From contig NZ_JAHLQF010000003.1 of assembly GCF_018918285.1 (NCBI RefSeq), positions 434,001 to 498,000 of the forward strand: a stretch of DNA of 64,000 nt. The letters run 5' to 3'. This document shows positions 44,920 to 54,258 of this stretch, piece after piece. Origin of the DNA: Clostridium mobile. Its GTDB lineage: Bacteria; Bacillota; Clostridia; Clostridiales; Clostridiaceae. Position 1 is the stretch's first letter; each line of letters opens with the position of its first letter. Made by a program: the position numbers and the translations under genes. The notes beneath the pieces are model-generated. The model saw only the letters and a program-made list of their open reading frames with translations, had not been told where the DNA came from and did not search any database.

Positions 44920-46110
44920 ATGAGTAAACTAAAAGATAATCTGGTTCTAAAGCTACTATTAGCAGTTATCATTGGAGCTTTGATAGGAATGATTTCTTCT
45001 CCGGGAGTAATGGGAGTTGTAGTAGCGATAAAACACATTTTAGGGCAGCTAATCTTTTATTCTATACCACTTATAATAATAGGGTTTATTGCACCTTCTA
45101 TAGTAAAAATGAGGGCTAATGCAAGCAAAATGCTAGGAATAACAGTAGTGATTGCATATATATCATCCATAGGTGCAGCAGCATTTTCAGCATTAGCTGG
45201 TTATGCAATTATTCCTAAATTATCTATAGGAGGTAGTGTAGATAATTTAAGAGAATTACCAAAGCTAGTTTTTAAGCTAGATATACCACCTATAATGTCT
45301 GTTATGACTGCCTTAGTTACAGCTATTTTAATTGGTCTTGCTACAGCATGGACTAATTCTGACTTAGTAGAAAAATTATTAGATCAACTTGGTGAAATTA
45401 TGCTAGCTATTGTTACTAGAGTAATCATACCGATACTACCATTTTTTATAGCGAGTACTTTTGCATCATTGGCTTATGAGGGAAGTATAACAAAACACTT
45501 ACCGGTATTTTTAATAGTTATTTTATTAGTAATAGTAGGACATATTATATGGCTTACTCTCTTATATGCAATTGGTGGTGCTATTTCCAAAAAGAATCCT
45601 ATGGAAGTAGTTAAACATTATGGTCCTGCATATTTAACAGCAGTTGGAACTATGTCCAGTGCGGCTACGTTACCAGTAGCACTTAGATGTGCTCGTAAAT
45701 CTTCCGTATTAAGCGATGAAATAGTAGACTTTGCTATTCCTCTATGTTCTACTATACATCTTTGTGGCTCTGTTTTAACAGAGGTATTCTTTGTATTAAC
45801 AGTTTCTCAAGTGGTGTATGGAACCTTACCACCTGTAGGAAGTGTGATTCAATTTATTATATTATTGGGGATATTTGCTATAGGAGCTCCAGGAGTACCT
45901 GGTGGAACTGTTATGGCGTCACTAGGATTGATTACCGGAATTTTAGGATTTACTGATGCTGCAGTAGCATTAGTATTGACAATATTTGCATTGCAGGATA
46001 GTTTTGGAACAGCTTGTAATGTAACGGGAGATGGAGCTATAGCTTTAATGCTTATGGGAATATGTAAGAAAAATAATATTAATGTAGAAAAAGAAGTTGT
46101 AGTTGAATAA
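44920..46110 (+). CDS. Dicarboxylate/amino acid:cation symporter
   Basis: This is a 396-residue member of the sodium:dicarboxylate symporter family (GltP/DctA/SstT fold), with conserved AYLTAVGTMSSAATLPVALRC (serine-rich hairpin), PLCSTIHLCGSV and GAPGVPGGTVMASLG. The substrate could be glutamate, aspartate, serine or a dicarboxylate; the tip motif differs from classical GltP, so I do not choose. Transcription appears to depend on sigma-54. It starts at the ATG at 44920 after a G7 run. Confidence 0.87.
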   Translation: MSKLKDNLVLKLLLAVIIGALIGMISSPGVMGVVVAIKHILGQLIFYSIPLIIIGFIAPSIVKMRANASKMLGITVVIAYISSIGAAAFSALAGYAIIPKLSIGGSVDNLRELPKLVFKLDIPPIMSVMTALVTAILIGLATAWTNSDLVEKLLDQLGEIMLAIVTRVIIPILPFFIASTFASLAYEGSITKHLPVFLIVILLVIVGHIIWLTLLYAIGGAISKKNPMEVVKHYGPAYLTAVGTMSSAATLPVALRCARKSSVLSDEIVDFAIPLCSTIHLCGSVLTEVFFVLTVSQVVYGTLPPVGSVIQFIILLGIFAIGAPGVPGGTVMASLGLITGILGFTDAAVALVLTIFALQDSFGTACNVTGDGAIALMLMGICKKNNINVEKEVVVE

Positions 46111-46126
46111 AGATAATCACAAATGT

Positions 46127-46172
46127 GCACCCTGCAAAAAATGCCGATAGGCATTTTTGGCAGGGTGCTTTT
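46127..46172 (+). terminator. Terminator of the cation symporter gene
   Basis: GCACCCTGC and AAAAATGCC pair with GGCATTTTT and GCAGGGTGC around a GATA loop, followed by TTTT. Confidence 0.9.
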
Positions 46173-46211
46173 CTGCTTTAATATTCTAAACATATTGAAT
46201 ATTAAAGCAGA
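46172..46211. promoter_or_regulatory. Perfect 15-bp inverted repeat just upstream of the gltS4 promoter
   Basis: TCTGCTTTAATATTC (46172-46186) and its exact complement (46197-46211) sit between the terminator and the -24/-12 site. The distance of 7 bp to the promoter is unusually short for an enhancer, so it could be a repressor site or a second hairpin. Confidence 0.6.
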
Positions 46212-46217
46212 AACTTT

Positions 46218-46233
46218 TGGCATGAAAAGTGCT
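46218..46233 (+). promoter_or_regulatory. Sigma-54 (-24/-12) promoter of gltS copy 4
   Basis: TGGCATGAAAAGTGCT matches TGGCAYG-N4-TTGCW except for one base (G for the first T of TTGC), with GG and GC ten bases apart, 36 bp upstream of the gltS4 ATG. Confidence 0.75.
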
Positions 46234-46269
46234 TTATATGGGGATAAATAAAAAATAAGGGGGATTAGT

Positions 46270-47496
46270 ATGAATATTGAAACAATCGAAGGAGTTTTAA
46301 CTTTAAATGTAAACATGATCTCAACTCTTACTTTGGCAATATTGTTATTATTTTTAGGTGGTTTTCTAAGAAAAAAGATCAGTTTTTTTGAAAGATTCTG
46401 TATACCTGCACCTGTTATAGGAGGACTTTTATTTTCTGTAATAGCTTTATTTTTGAAGCAAAGTAATGTTATAACTATAAGTATGGATACTACATTTCAA
46501 TCACCGTTTATGATAGTGTTTTTTACAACTGTAGGATTAGGAGGAAGTTTCGCACTTGTAAAAAAAGGTGGTAAATTACTATTAATATATTGGCTTTTAT
46601 CAAGTATTTTAGCGGTAGCACAAAATCTTATCGGTGTAGGAATGGCTAAATTGGTAGGCATACATCCGATTTTAGGAGTTATGATGGGAGCAGTATCCAT
46701 GGAGGGTGGACACGGTGCAGCGGCGGCATTTGGTCCCACAGCTGAATCATTAGGAGTTGCAGGAGCTACTACCGTAGCAGTAGCAGCAGCAACTTTTGGA
46801 TTAATATCTGGAGGGTTGATTGGAGGACCTATTGCTAAATTTTTGATCGATAAGTATGATTTAAAACCAGCAGATGAAGAAAAAATGGAGGAAACATCTT
46901 ATAGAGAGGTGGCTGGAATAACAGATAGTAAAGTTACAGCACAAGGTTTTTTACTACATTTAGGAGTTATCAGTGTATGTATGACAATAGGAGGTATAGG
47001 CTGTGATTTAATCGCTAAAACTGGAACTGTACTTCCAGGATATGTTGGAGCTATGTTTGTGGCAGTAATATTCAGAAATATAAATGATAAAATAAAGCTA
47101 ATAAATTTAGATTTTTATACCATAGACTTAATAGGTGATGTGGCATTAGGTATATTCCTATCAATGGCATTGATGACTTTAAAACTATGGGAACTAACAA
47201 GCTTAGCAGGACAAATGTTTGTAGTTCTATTTGCACAGGTAGGTTTTATGATAATATTTACAACACTTGTTGTATTTAACTTACTAGGAAAGGATTTTGA
47301 CGCTGCTGTTATGGCATCAGGTATGGCGGGACATGGCTTAGGAGCCACTCCTAATGCTATAGCTAATATGAGTGCTGTTACAGAAAAATATGGACCATCA
47401 ACAAAAGCATTCTTAATAGTACCATTAGTGGGAGCATTTTTAATAGATTTATTTGGTATACCTAATATAGTATATTTCATGAATCTTTTTAAATAG
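46270..47496 (+). CDS. gltS: Sodium/glutamate symporter, divergent copy 4
   Basis: This 408-residue GltS-family protein is clearly older than the copies at 21398-26066. It has FCIPAPVIGGLLFS, SMEGGHGAAAAFGPTAE (GGHG retained), FGLISGGLIGGPIAK and GMAGHGLGATPNAIANM. The N-terminus is about ten residues longer. Its own sigma-54 promoter sets its regulation apart from the sigma-A/operator-controlled copies. Glutamate is the likely substrate; a different acidic amino acid is possible given motif drift. Confidence 0.88.
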   Translation: MNIETIEGVLTLNVNMISTLTLAILLLFLGGFLRKKISFFERFCIPAPVIGGLLFSVIALFLKQSNVITISMDTTFQSPFMIVFFTTVGLGGSFALVKKGGKLLLIYWLLSSILAVAQNLIGVGMAKLVGIHPILGVMMGAVSMEGGHGAAAAFGPTAESLGVAGATTVAVAAATFGLISGGLIGGPIAKFLIDKYDLKPADEEKMEETSYREVAGITDSKVTAQGFLLHLGVISVCMTIGGIGCDLIAKTGTVLPGYVGAMFVAVIFRNINDKIKLINLDFYTIDLIGDVALGIFLSMALMTLKLWELTSLAGQMFVVLFAQVGFMIIFTTLVVFNLLGKDFDAAVMASGMAGHGLGATPNAIANMSAVTEKYGPSTKAFLIVPLVGAFLIDLFGIPNIVYFMNLFK

Positions 47497-47568
47497 TATA
47501 GCTTTTAATATTATAACGTCTACAAATTAAATTTAAAAATATGTTATTTTCAAAATTGTTATAAAAAT

Positions 47569-47601
47569 TAGACGATTTGTTGATGGGGCATGTAGTATAA
47601 T
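47569..47601 (+). promoter_or_regulatory. ftcD2 promoter with SARP-type direct repeats
   Basis: TAGACGA (47569-47575) and TTGATGG (47580-47586) are 11 bp apart; nine bases later comes TATAAT (47596-47601). An inverted half-site AACGTCTAC lies at about 47514-47522, as AGCGTCTAC does upstream of hutU. Confidence 0.65.
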
Positions 47602-47689
47602 AAAATCAGAAAAAACAAAATATTATGTTTTTATAGTAATAAATAGATTTAAATATATTTTAGTATTAAAATTAAGGGAGGAATAAATC

Positions 47690-48583
47690 ATGGCAAAACT
47701 AGTAGAATGTGTTCCTAATTTTAGTGAAGGAAGGAATCAGGAAGTAATTGAAAAGATAGTTGATGAAGTAAGAAAGGTAAAAGAAGTAAAACTATTGGAT
47801 TACTTACCAGATGAAGACCATAATAGAACAGTTGTAACTCTTATAGGAAGTCCAGAAAAGGTTAAAGAGGCAGTTATAAACTTAGCTAAAACAGCAACAG
47901 AATTAATAGATATGACAACTCATCATGGAGGACATCCAAGAATGGGAGCTGTAGATGTTGTGCCTTTTACTCCTGTAGCGGATATTACTATGGATGAATG
48001 CGTACAGTTAGCTAAAGAAGTTGGAGAAGAAATCGGTAGCTGGGGAATTCCTGTTTATTTATATGAAGATGCTGCAAATACACCTGCAAGAAAGAACCTT
48101 GCAGATGTAAGAAAGGGACAGTATGAAGGATTCTTCCAAAAGATTGAAGAAGAACAATGGAAACCAGATTATGGCCCACAAGCTATGAATGCTAAAAGTG
48201 GTTGTACTGCAGTTGGTGCAAGAGTAGCTCTTGTAGCGTTTAATGTTAATTTAGGTACTGATAATTTAGAGATAGCTGATGCTATAGCTAAGAAGGTAAG
48301 ATTTATAGGCGGTGGATTAAGATTCGCTAAAGCTATAGGGTTAAAACTCGAAGAAAGAAACATAGTTCAAGTTTCAATGAATCTAGTTAATTACGAAAAA
48401 ACTGCGGTATATAGAGCTTTTGAAATGGTAAAAATGGAAGCTAGAAGATATGGTGTGCCAGTAGTAGGCAGTGAAGTTATAGGAACTGTTCCTATGAAAT
48501 CCTTACTTGACGCTGCTGAATACTACTTACAAATAGAAAACTTTGATATCAATCAAATATTAGAAAAAAGATTGTTAGAGTAG
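47690..48583 (+). CDS. ftcD: Glutamate formimidoyltransferase, copy 2
   Basis: This 297-residue paralogue of the product at 33314 has CVPNFSEGRNQEVIEKIV, HHGGHPRMGAVDVVPFTP and RFIGGGLRFAKAIG. It is followed by fhs and fchA, so this unit would take formiminoglutamate to formate: formimino-THF, then methenyl-THF plus ammonia (FchA), then formyl-THF, then formate plus ATP (Fhs, reverse direction). The two copies share roughly half their residues by eye, so they are not a recent duplication. Ribosome site AGGGAGG. Confidence 0.93.
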   Translation: MAKLVECVPNFSEGRNQEVIEKIVDEVRKVKEVKLLDYLPDEDHNRTVVTLIGSPEKVKEAVINLAKTATELIDMTTHHGGHPRMGAVDVVPFTPVADITMDECVQLAKEVGEEIGSWGIPVYLYEDAANTPARKNLADVRKGQYEGFFQKIEEEQWKPDYGPQAMNAKSGCTAVGARVALVAFNVNLGTDNLEIADAIAKKVRFIGGGLRFAKAIGLKLEERNIVQVSMNLVNYEKTAVYRAFEMVKMEARRYGVPVVGSEVIGTVPMKSLLDAAEYYLQIENFDINQILEKRLLE

Positions 48584-48605
48584 TAGATGTAGTTAAATTC
48601 CCTTC

Positions 48606-48647
48606 ATACAAACGTCTATACTCCATTAGAACTATAGACGTTTGTAT
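48606..48647. other. Perfect 15-bp inverted repeat between ftcD2 and fhs
   Basis: ATACAAACGTCTATA (48606-48620) and its exact complement (48633-48647) form a strong stem-loop with a 12-base loop and no T-run. The right arm contains TAGACGT, the half-site of the histidine promoters, and ends in TATAAT. It could be a hairpin in the mRNA or an operator for fhs. Confidence 0.55.
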
Positions 48648-48693
48648 AATAAATGTTTATACAATAAATAATATATAAAAGAGGTGTAGCAAA

Positions 48694-50376
48694 ATGATTA
48701 ACAAGGTACCTAGCGATATTGAAATAGCACAAAGTGCAAAGATGAAGCCAATAACAGAAATAGCTGAAAAATATGGAATTTTAGATGATGAATTAGAGAT
48801 GTATGGCAAATATAAGGCCAAAATTTCACAAAAAGTATTTAAGAGATTAGAAAATGAGAAGGATGGAAAATTAGTATTAGTAACTGCAATATCCCCAACT
48901 CCAGCAGGAGAAGGTAAGTCCACTACAACAATAGGATTAGGTCAGGCTTTAAATAAAATTGGCAAGAAAGCATTTATAGCATTAAGAGAACCATCCTTAG
49001 GACCAGTTTTTGGAGTTAAAGGAGGGGCGGCAGGTGGCGGTTATGCACAGGTTGTTCCTATGGAGGATATTAATTTACATTTTACAGGAGATATGCATGC
49101 AATAACTGCAGCTAATAACCTACTTTCAGCAGCTATTGATAATCATATTAATCATGGAAATACACTAAGAATTGATTCCAGACAAATAGTTTGGAAAAGA
49201 GTACTAGATATGAATGACAGAGCATTAAGAAATGTAGTAGTAGGTCTTGGTGGAAAGGCTTGTGGATTTACTAGAGAAGATGGTTTTATGATAACAGTTG
49301 CCTCTGAAGTTATGGCAATACTTTGTTTATCAAATGACCTAATGGATTTAAAAGAAAGATTAGGAAAAATTATATTAGCATATGATTTAGATGGAAAACC
49401 AGTTACAGCAAAAGATTTAAAAGTAAATGGCGCAATGGCTATGCTTTTAAAAGAAGCTATAAAACCAAATTTAGTTCAAACTCTTGAAAATACACCAGCT
49501 CTTATACATGGTGGACCTTTCGCTAACATAGCTCATGGATGTAACTCAATAATAGCTACTAAGCTTGGATTAAAGCTAGGAGATATATTAGTTACAGAAG
49601 CTGGTTTTGGTGCTGACTTAGGAGCTGAAAAATTCTTAGACATAAAATGCAGATATGGTGGACTTAAACCAGATGCAGTTGTTGTAGTTGCTACAATAAG
49701 AGCGTTAAAAATGCATGGAGGAGTTAAAAAGACTGAATTAGGAACAGAGAACTTAGAAGCTTTAGATAAAGGTTTTGCAAACTTAGCTAAGCAAGTTGAA
49801 AACATGAGAAAATTCGGTTTACCTGTATTAGTTGGAATTAATAGATTTGTAAATGATACAGAAGCTGAAATAGAATTATTAACGAACAAGTGTAAAGCAG
49901 AAGGAATAGAAGTTTCATTAAATGAATGTTGGGCAAAAGGTGGAGACGGGGGAACAGAAATGGCTGAAAAGCTTGTTAAAATATTAGAAACAGAAGAATC
50001 ACACTATAAGCCAATATACGATGTAGAAGCTTCAATACCTGAAAAACTAAATACTATCGTTAAAGAAATATATGGTGGAGATGGAGTAGTAATAGAAGGA
50101 GCTGCCATGAAGCAGATTGCTAAGCTTGAAGAATTAGGATTAGATAAACTTCCAATTTGTATGGCTAAAACTCAATTTTCATTCTCAGATGATCCAGGTT
50201 TAGTAGGTGCTCCAAAAGGATTTAAAATTACAATAAAAGATATTAGAGTTTCAGCAGGAGCAGGATTCATAGTATGCCAGACAAGTAACATAATGGTAAT
50301 GCCAGGACTTCCAAAGGTTCCAGCAGCAGAAAAAATGGATATAGATGAAAATGGAGTAATTTCAGGATTATTCTAG
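48694..50376 (+). CDS. fhs: Formate-tetrahydrofolate ligase
   Basis: The enzyme has 560 residues, the usual length. P-loop [41 protein letters not shown] and the C-terminal [15 protein letters not shown] are conserved. In histidine fermentation it can run towards formate with ATP synthesis. In other conditions it charges THF for biosynthesis. Ribosome site AGAGGTG. Confidence 0.96.
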   Translation: MINKVPSDIEIAQSAKMKPITEIAEKYGILDDELEMYGKYKAKISQKVFKRLENEKDGKLVLVTAISPTPAGEGKSTTTIGLGQALNKIGKKAFIALREPSLGPVFGVKGGAAGGGYAQVVPMEDINLHFTGDMHAITAANNLLSAAIDNHINHGNTLRIDSRQIVWKRVLDMNDRALRNVVVGLGGKACGFTREDGFMITVASEVMAILCLSNDLMDLKERLGKIILAYDLDGKPVTAKDLKVNGAMAMLLKEAIKPNLVQTLENTPALIHGGPFANIAHGCNSIIATKLGLKLGDILVTEAGFGADLGAEKFLDIKCRYGGLKPDAVVVVATIRALKMHGGVKKTELGTENLEALDKGFANLAKQVENMRKFGLPVLVGINRFVNDTEAEIELLTNKCKAEGIEVSLNECWAKGGDGGTEMAEKLVKILETEESHYKPIYDVEASIPEKLNTIVKEIYGGDGVVIEGAAMKQIAKLEELGLDKLPICMAKTQFSFSDDPGLVGAPKGFKITIKDIRVSAGAGFIVCQTSNIMVMPGLPKVPAAEKMDIDENGVISGLF

Positions 50377-50415
50377 TGATAATTTAGAGTTAATAAAGTA
50401 GAACTGTTATTAGTT

Positions 50416-50444
50416 AAAAGTGAAGAACTTAACTCTTCACTTTT
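50416..50444 (+). terminator. Hairpin between fhs and fchA
   Basis: AAAAGTGAAGA (50416-50426) pairs with TCTTCACTTTT (50434-50444), followed by GACTTTTAATTTT. It could be a partial terminator; fchA has its own strong ribosome site 30 bp further on. Confidence 0.6.
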
Positions 50445-50482
50445 GACTTTTAATTTTCCATTGAAAAAGGGAGGAAATTTAA

Positions 50483-51100
50483 ATGCTTAAGAAATTGACT
50501 GTTAAAGATTTTATATATGAAACGGCATCAGATTCACCTGCACCAGGTGGTGGAAGTATCGCAGCTTTAAGTGCAGCTTCAGCGGCGGCTCTTATTGAAA
50601 TGGTAGCTAATTTAACTATTGGTAAAAAAGGTTATGAAGATGTGCAAGGTGATATGGAAGAAGTAAAGAAAGTTACAGCTTCATATAAAGAAAAGTTTAT
50701 CAACTATATAGATGAAGATTCAGAGTCCTTTAATAAAATAATGGCTGCATTTAAAATGCCAAAGGATACGGATGATCAAAAGGCAGAAAGAACAAAGGTA
50801 GTTCAGGCAGCTTTTAAGGGAGCAGCTACTGTTCCATTAAATGTAGCAAAGGATGCTTTTGATTTATTACCATGGGCAGAAAAAGTTGTTTTAAAAGGAA
50901 ATCAAAATGCAGTTACAGATGGTGCTGTAGCCGCTATGTCAGCAAGAACAGCTGTACTTTCAGCTCTATATAACGTAAAGATAAATTTAGGATCAATAAA
51001 AGATGAAGATTTCGTGAAGGACGTTACAAAAGAAGTAGAAGAATTAGAATCTAAGGTTAATGATATAGAAAAGAGTATTTTATCAAAAGTTAATCTATAA
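50483..51100 (+). CDS. fchA: Formiminotetrahydrofolate cyclodeaminase
   Basis: This is a 205-residue stand-alone cyclodeaminase (in animals fused to FtcD). The SDSPAPGGGSIAALSAASAAALIEMVANL segment (here: APGGGSIAALSAASAA) and the helical C-terminus define the family. It releases ammonia from formimino-THF to give methenyl-THF. It is the third gene of ftcD2-fhs-fchA, AGGGAGG site. Confidence 0.94.
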   Translation: MLKKLTVKDFIYETASDSPAPGGGSIAALSAASAAALIEMVANLTIGKKGYEDVQGDMEEVKKVTASYKEKFINYIDEDSESFNKIMAAFKMPKDTDDQKAERTKVVQAAFKGAATVPLNVAKDAFDLLPWAEKVVLKGNQNAVTDGAVAAMSARTAVLSALYNVKINLGSIKDEDFVKDVTKEVEELESKVNDIEKSILSKVNL

Positions 51101-51123
51101 TTAACGTATATCTCCACATACTA

Positions 51124-51151
51124 TTGACAGTTTTTTAAATTAGTTTATAAT
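51124..51151 (+). promoter_or_regulatory. Sigma-A promoter of the valS leader
   Basis: TTGACA (51124-51129), a 16-bp spacer and TATAAT (51146-51151) lie directly before the T-box leader. Confidence 0.8.
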
Positions 51152-51159
51152 AAAGATTA

Positions 51160-51405
51160 TTATAATTAAATAAGTATAAGCGTTGAAAAAGAGGAGTAAA
51201 GGTTAATAGTTCTAAGAGAGGAAGGTCCACCGGCTGTAAGACTTTCTGTACCAATTGCCTTGAAGGTAGCTTTTGAGCTTCTTTGCTGAAATGATAGTAG
51301 GCAAGGACGATTTTCTTAGTCGTTAAGTTTTTAAGAGCCTGTTTTTACAGGAAAAAAGGTGGTACCGCGCACTGGCGTCCTTTTATAGGACACAGTGCTT
51401 TTTTT
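51160..51405 (+). promoter_or_regulatory. T-box riboswitch of valS
   Basis: A structured leader of about 245 nt. Specifier GTA (valine) is at 51266-51268 in TGAAGGTAGC. The T-box AAGGTGGTACCGCG runs from about 51356 to 51369; its TGGT pairs with a tRNA ending ACCA. The competing terminator is GCACTG...CAGTGC (51369-51398) with a T-run to 51405. Uncharged tRNA-Val would favour read-through. Confidence 0.95.
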
Positions 51406-51437
51406 ATTTGAAAAATAATATGAGGGGAGATATATAT

Positions 51438-54080
51438 ATGAATGAAAATTTAAATATTGCAAAAACCTATGACCCAAAAGAGTTTGAAGAAAGAATCTAT
51501 AAAACTTGGGAAGAAGGAAAATATTTCACGCCAGAGGTGGATAAAAATAAAAAACCTTTTACAATAGTTATGCCGCCTCCAAATATAACTGGACGATTAC
51601 ATTTAGGTCACGCTCTTGACAATAGCTTACAGGATTATTTAATAAGAGTTAAAAGAATGCAAGGCTATAGCGCATTATGGCTGCCAGGAGAAGACCATGC
51701 AAGTATAGCAACAGAAGTAAAGGTAGAAAATGAACTTTTAAAAGAAGGCTTAAAGAAAAAAGAAATGGGAAGAGAAGCTTTCTTAGATAAGGTTTGGGAG
51801 TGGAGCGATAAATATAGAGACACCATAAGAACTCAATTGAAAAAAATGGGGGTTTCTGCGGACTTTACAAGAGAAGCTTTTACTATGGATGAAAACTTAA
51901 ATAAAGCTGTAAAAACTGTATTTGTTAAGTTACATGAGAAAGGGTTAGTTTATAGAGGTAATAGAATAGTTAACTGGTGCCCAAAATGTATGACAGCAAT
52001 CTCAGATGCTGAAATCGAATATGAAGAAAGAGATGGTCATTTTTGGCATATTAATTATCCTGTTATAGGAACGAATGAAGTTTTAGAGATAGCTACTACA
52101 AGACCAGAAACTATGTTAGGAGATACAGCAGTAGCTGTTAATCCAGAAGATGAAAGATACAAACATTTAATAGGAAAAAAATTATTGCTTCCTCTAGTTA
52201 ATAGAGAAATTCCAATTATTGCAGACGATTATGTTGATGTGGAATTTGGAACAGGAGCAGTTAAAATAACTCCAGCTCACGATCCTAATGATTATCAAGT
52301 TGGAAAGAGACATAACCTTCCTGAATTAATCATCATGAATGAGAATGGAACGATAAATGAACATGGCGGAAAATATGCTGGTATGGATAGATATGAAGCT
52401 AGAAAAGCTATCGTAGAAGATTTAAAGGAAGGTGGCTTCCTAGTAAAGATTAAAGATCATAACCATAATGTAGGATGTCACGATAGGTGCCAAAGCATTA
52501 TTGAGCCTATGATATCAAAACAGTGGTATGTAAAAATGGAAGAGCTTGCAAAGCCAGCTATAGAAGTTGTAAGAAATAAAGAAGTTAAATTTGTTCCTGA
52601 AAGGTTTGATAAAATATACTTCAACTGGATGGAGAATATTCAGGATTGGTGTATTTCAAGACAGTTATGGTGGGGCCATAGAATACCTGTATGGTACTGC
52701 CAGGATTGTGGAGAAATGATAGTTTCCATAGAAGATGTAACTACATGTACAAAGTGTGGTAGCCATAAATTAGAGCAGGACAATGACGTATTAGATACTT
52801 GGTTTAGTTCAGCTCTATGGCCGTTCTCAACTTTGGGCTGGCCTGATAAAACTGAGGATTTAGAGTATTTCTACCCAACAGATGTTTTAGTTACAGGATA
52901 CGATATAATATTCTTCTGGGTAGCAAGAATGATATTCTCAGGACTTAATAGCATGGAAGAGATTCCATTTAAAACTGTACTGATCCATGGTATAGTAAGA
53001 GATTCACAGGGCAAGAAAATGGCTAAGTCTCTTGGAAATGGAGTTGACCCACTAGACATTATCGACAAATATGGAGCAGATGCATTAAGATTTATGTTAA
53101 TCACTGGTAATGCTGCGGGAAATGATATAAGATTCTACGAAGAAAAAGTTGAAGGTGCAAGAAATTTTGCTAATAAGATATGGAATGCATCAAGATTTGT
53201 AATGATGTATCTAGATAAGGAGCTTATGGAAAAATATAAGGACTGCAAAGATTATTCTATAGCTGATAAGTGGATACTATCAAGAGCGAATACTTTAGTT
53301 AAGGAAGTTACAGATAACATTGAGAAATATGAAATAGGATTAGCTTCCCAAAAGGTTTACGACTTTATGTGGAACGAATTCTGTGACTGGTATATAGAAC
53401 TTGTAAAACCTGCTCTATATGGAGAGGATGAAAAGGCTAAGGGAGTAGTTTTAAATGTGTTATTTGACGTTCTTGTAACAGGATTAAAACTGCTACATCC
53501 AGTAATGCCTTATATAACTGAAGAAATATTTACTCATCTACAAGAAGAAGAAAAGACAATTACAGTATCTAAGTGGCCAGAATATAAAGAAGAATTAAGA
53601 GATGAATTAGTTGAAAAGCATATGAACTTAATAATCGAAGCTATAAAGGCTATTAGAAATGTTAGAGCAGAAATGAATGTTCCACCTTCAAGAAAAGCTA
53701 AGGTTATGATATATGCATTAGAAGGTAGAGAAGCCTTTGAAAATGGAAGAGTATATTTTGAAAAGCTAGCTTCTGCAAGTGAAGTAACATTCTTAAGTTC
53801 AAAGACTGAAGCTCCAGAAAATGCAGTAACGGCAGTAACAAAAGGTGCTGAAATGTATATACCATTACTTGACTTAATAGATGTAGAAAAAGAGTTAGAA
53901 AGATTGAGTAAAGAAAAAGAAAAGCTAGAAAAGGAAATAGAGAGAGTTGAAAAGAAACTTTCAAATGAAGGCTTTGTAAAAAAAGCACCTGAAGCTGTTA
54001 TTGAGGAAGAAAGAGCTAAAGGTGAAAAGTATAAAGAAATGCTTAATGCGGTATTAGAAAGAATAAATAGTCTAAATTAA
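51438..54080 (+). CDS. valS: Valyl-tRNA synthetase
   Basis: This 880-residue class I synthetase starts at the ATG at 51438 after AGGGGAGA; earlier in-frame starts lie in the T-box terminator. It has HIGH as [16 protein letters not shown] as KKMAKSLGN, zinc-type CxxC pairs (CPKC, CQDC...CTKC), an editing domain with the [12 protein letters not shown] motif and a C-terminal coiled coil (residues about 810-880). The upstream T-box confirms the amino acid. Confidence 0.97.
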   Translation: MNENLNIAKTYDPKEFEERIYKTWEEGKYFTPEVDKNKKPFTIVMPPPNITGRLHLGHALDNSLQDYLIRVKRMQGYSALWLPGEDHASIATEVKVENELLKEGLKKKEMGREAFLDKVWEWSDKYRDTIRTQLKKMGVSADFTREAFTMDENLNKAVKTVFVKLHEKGLVYRGNRIVNWCPKCMTAISDAEIEYEERDGHFWHINYPVIGTNEVLEIATTRPETMLGDTAVAVNPEDERYKHLIGKKLLLPLVNREIPIIADDYVDVEFGTGAVKITPAHDPNDYQVGKRHNLPELIIMNENGTINEHGGKYAGMDRYEARKAIVEDLKEGGFLVKIKDHNHNVGCHDRCQSIIEPMISKQWYVKMEELAKPAIEVVRNKEVKFVPERFDKIYFNWMENIQDWCISRQLWWGHRIPVWYCQDCGEMIVSIEDVTTCTKCGSHKLEQDNDVLDTWFSSALWPFSTLGWPDKTEDLEYFYPTDVLVTGYDIIFFWVARMIFSGLNSMEEIPFKTVLIHGIVRDSQGKKMAKSLGNGVDPLDIIDKYGADALRFMLITGNAAGNDIRFYEEKVEGARNFANKIWNASRFVMMYLDKELMEKYKDCKDYSIADKWILSRANTLVKEVTDNIEKYEIGLASQKVYDFMWNEFCDWYIELVKPALYGEDEKAKGVVLNVLFDVLVTGLKLLHPVMPYITEEIFTHLQEEEKTITVSKWPEYKEELRDELVEKHMNLIIEAIKAIRNVRAEMNVPPSRKAKVMIYALEGREAFENGRVYFEKLASASEVTFLSSKTEAPENAVTAVTKGAEMYIPLLDLIDVEKELERLSKEKEKLEKEIERVEKKLSNEGFVKKAPEAVIEEERAKGEKYKEMLNAVLERINSLN

Positions 54081-54109
54081 AATTTAGTATAGAGTGAATA
54101 AATAAGAGT

Positions 54110-54223
54110 GAAGAGTAGAGGTAAGAATTCTACAAAGCAGAATTTTCATATTATATAATATTAAATATATGATGTTAGAAATTTCAGCTTTGCTAAAATT
54201 TCATCCAATACTCTTCGTTTTTT
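54110..54223 (+). terminator. Long bracketed terminator after valS
   Basis: GAAGAGTA (54110-54117) pairs with TACTCTTC (54209-54216), followed by TTTTTT. The enclosed 90 bases contain weaker complementary stretches (AAGCAGAATTTT versus AAATTTCAGCTTT). Confidence 0.55.
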
Positions 54224-54258
54224 ATTTGTAATTCTTTACTTGAAGAAGAGGGGATATT

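Noticed and set aside
48635-48647. Fourth SARP-type promoter before fhs
   Set aside because: The upstream heptamer at 11 bp is missing and TATAAT is too close; kept only as an inverted repeat.
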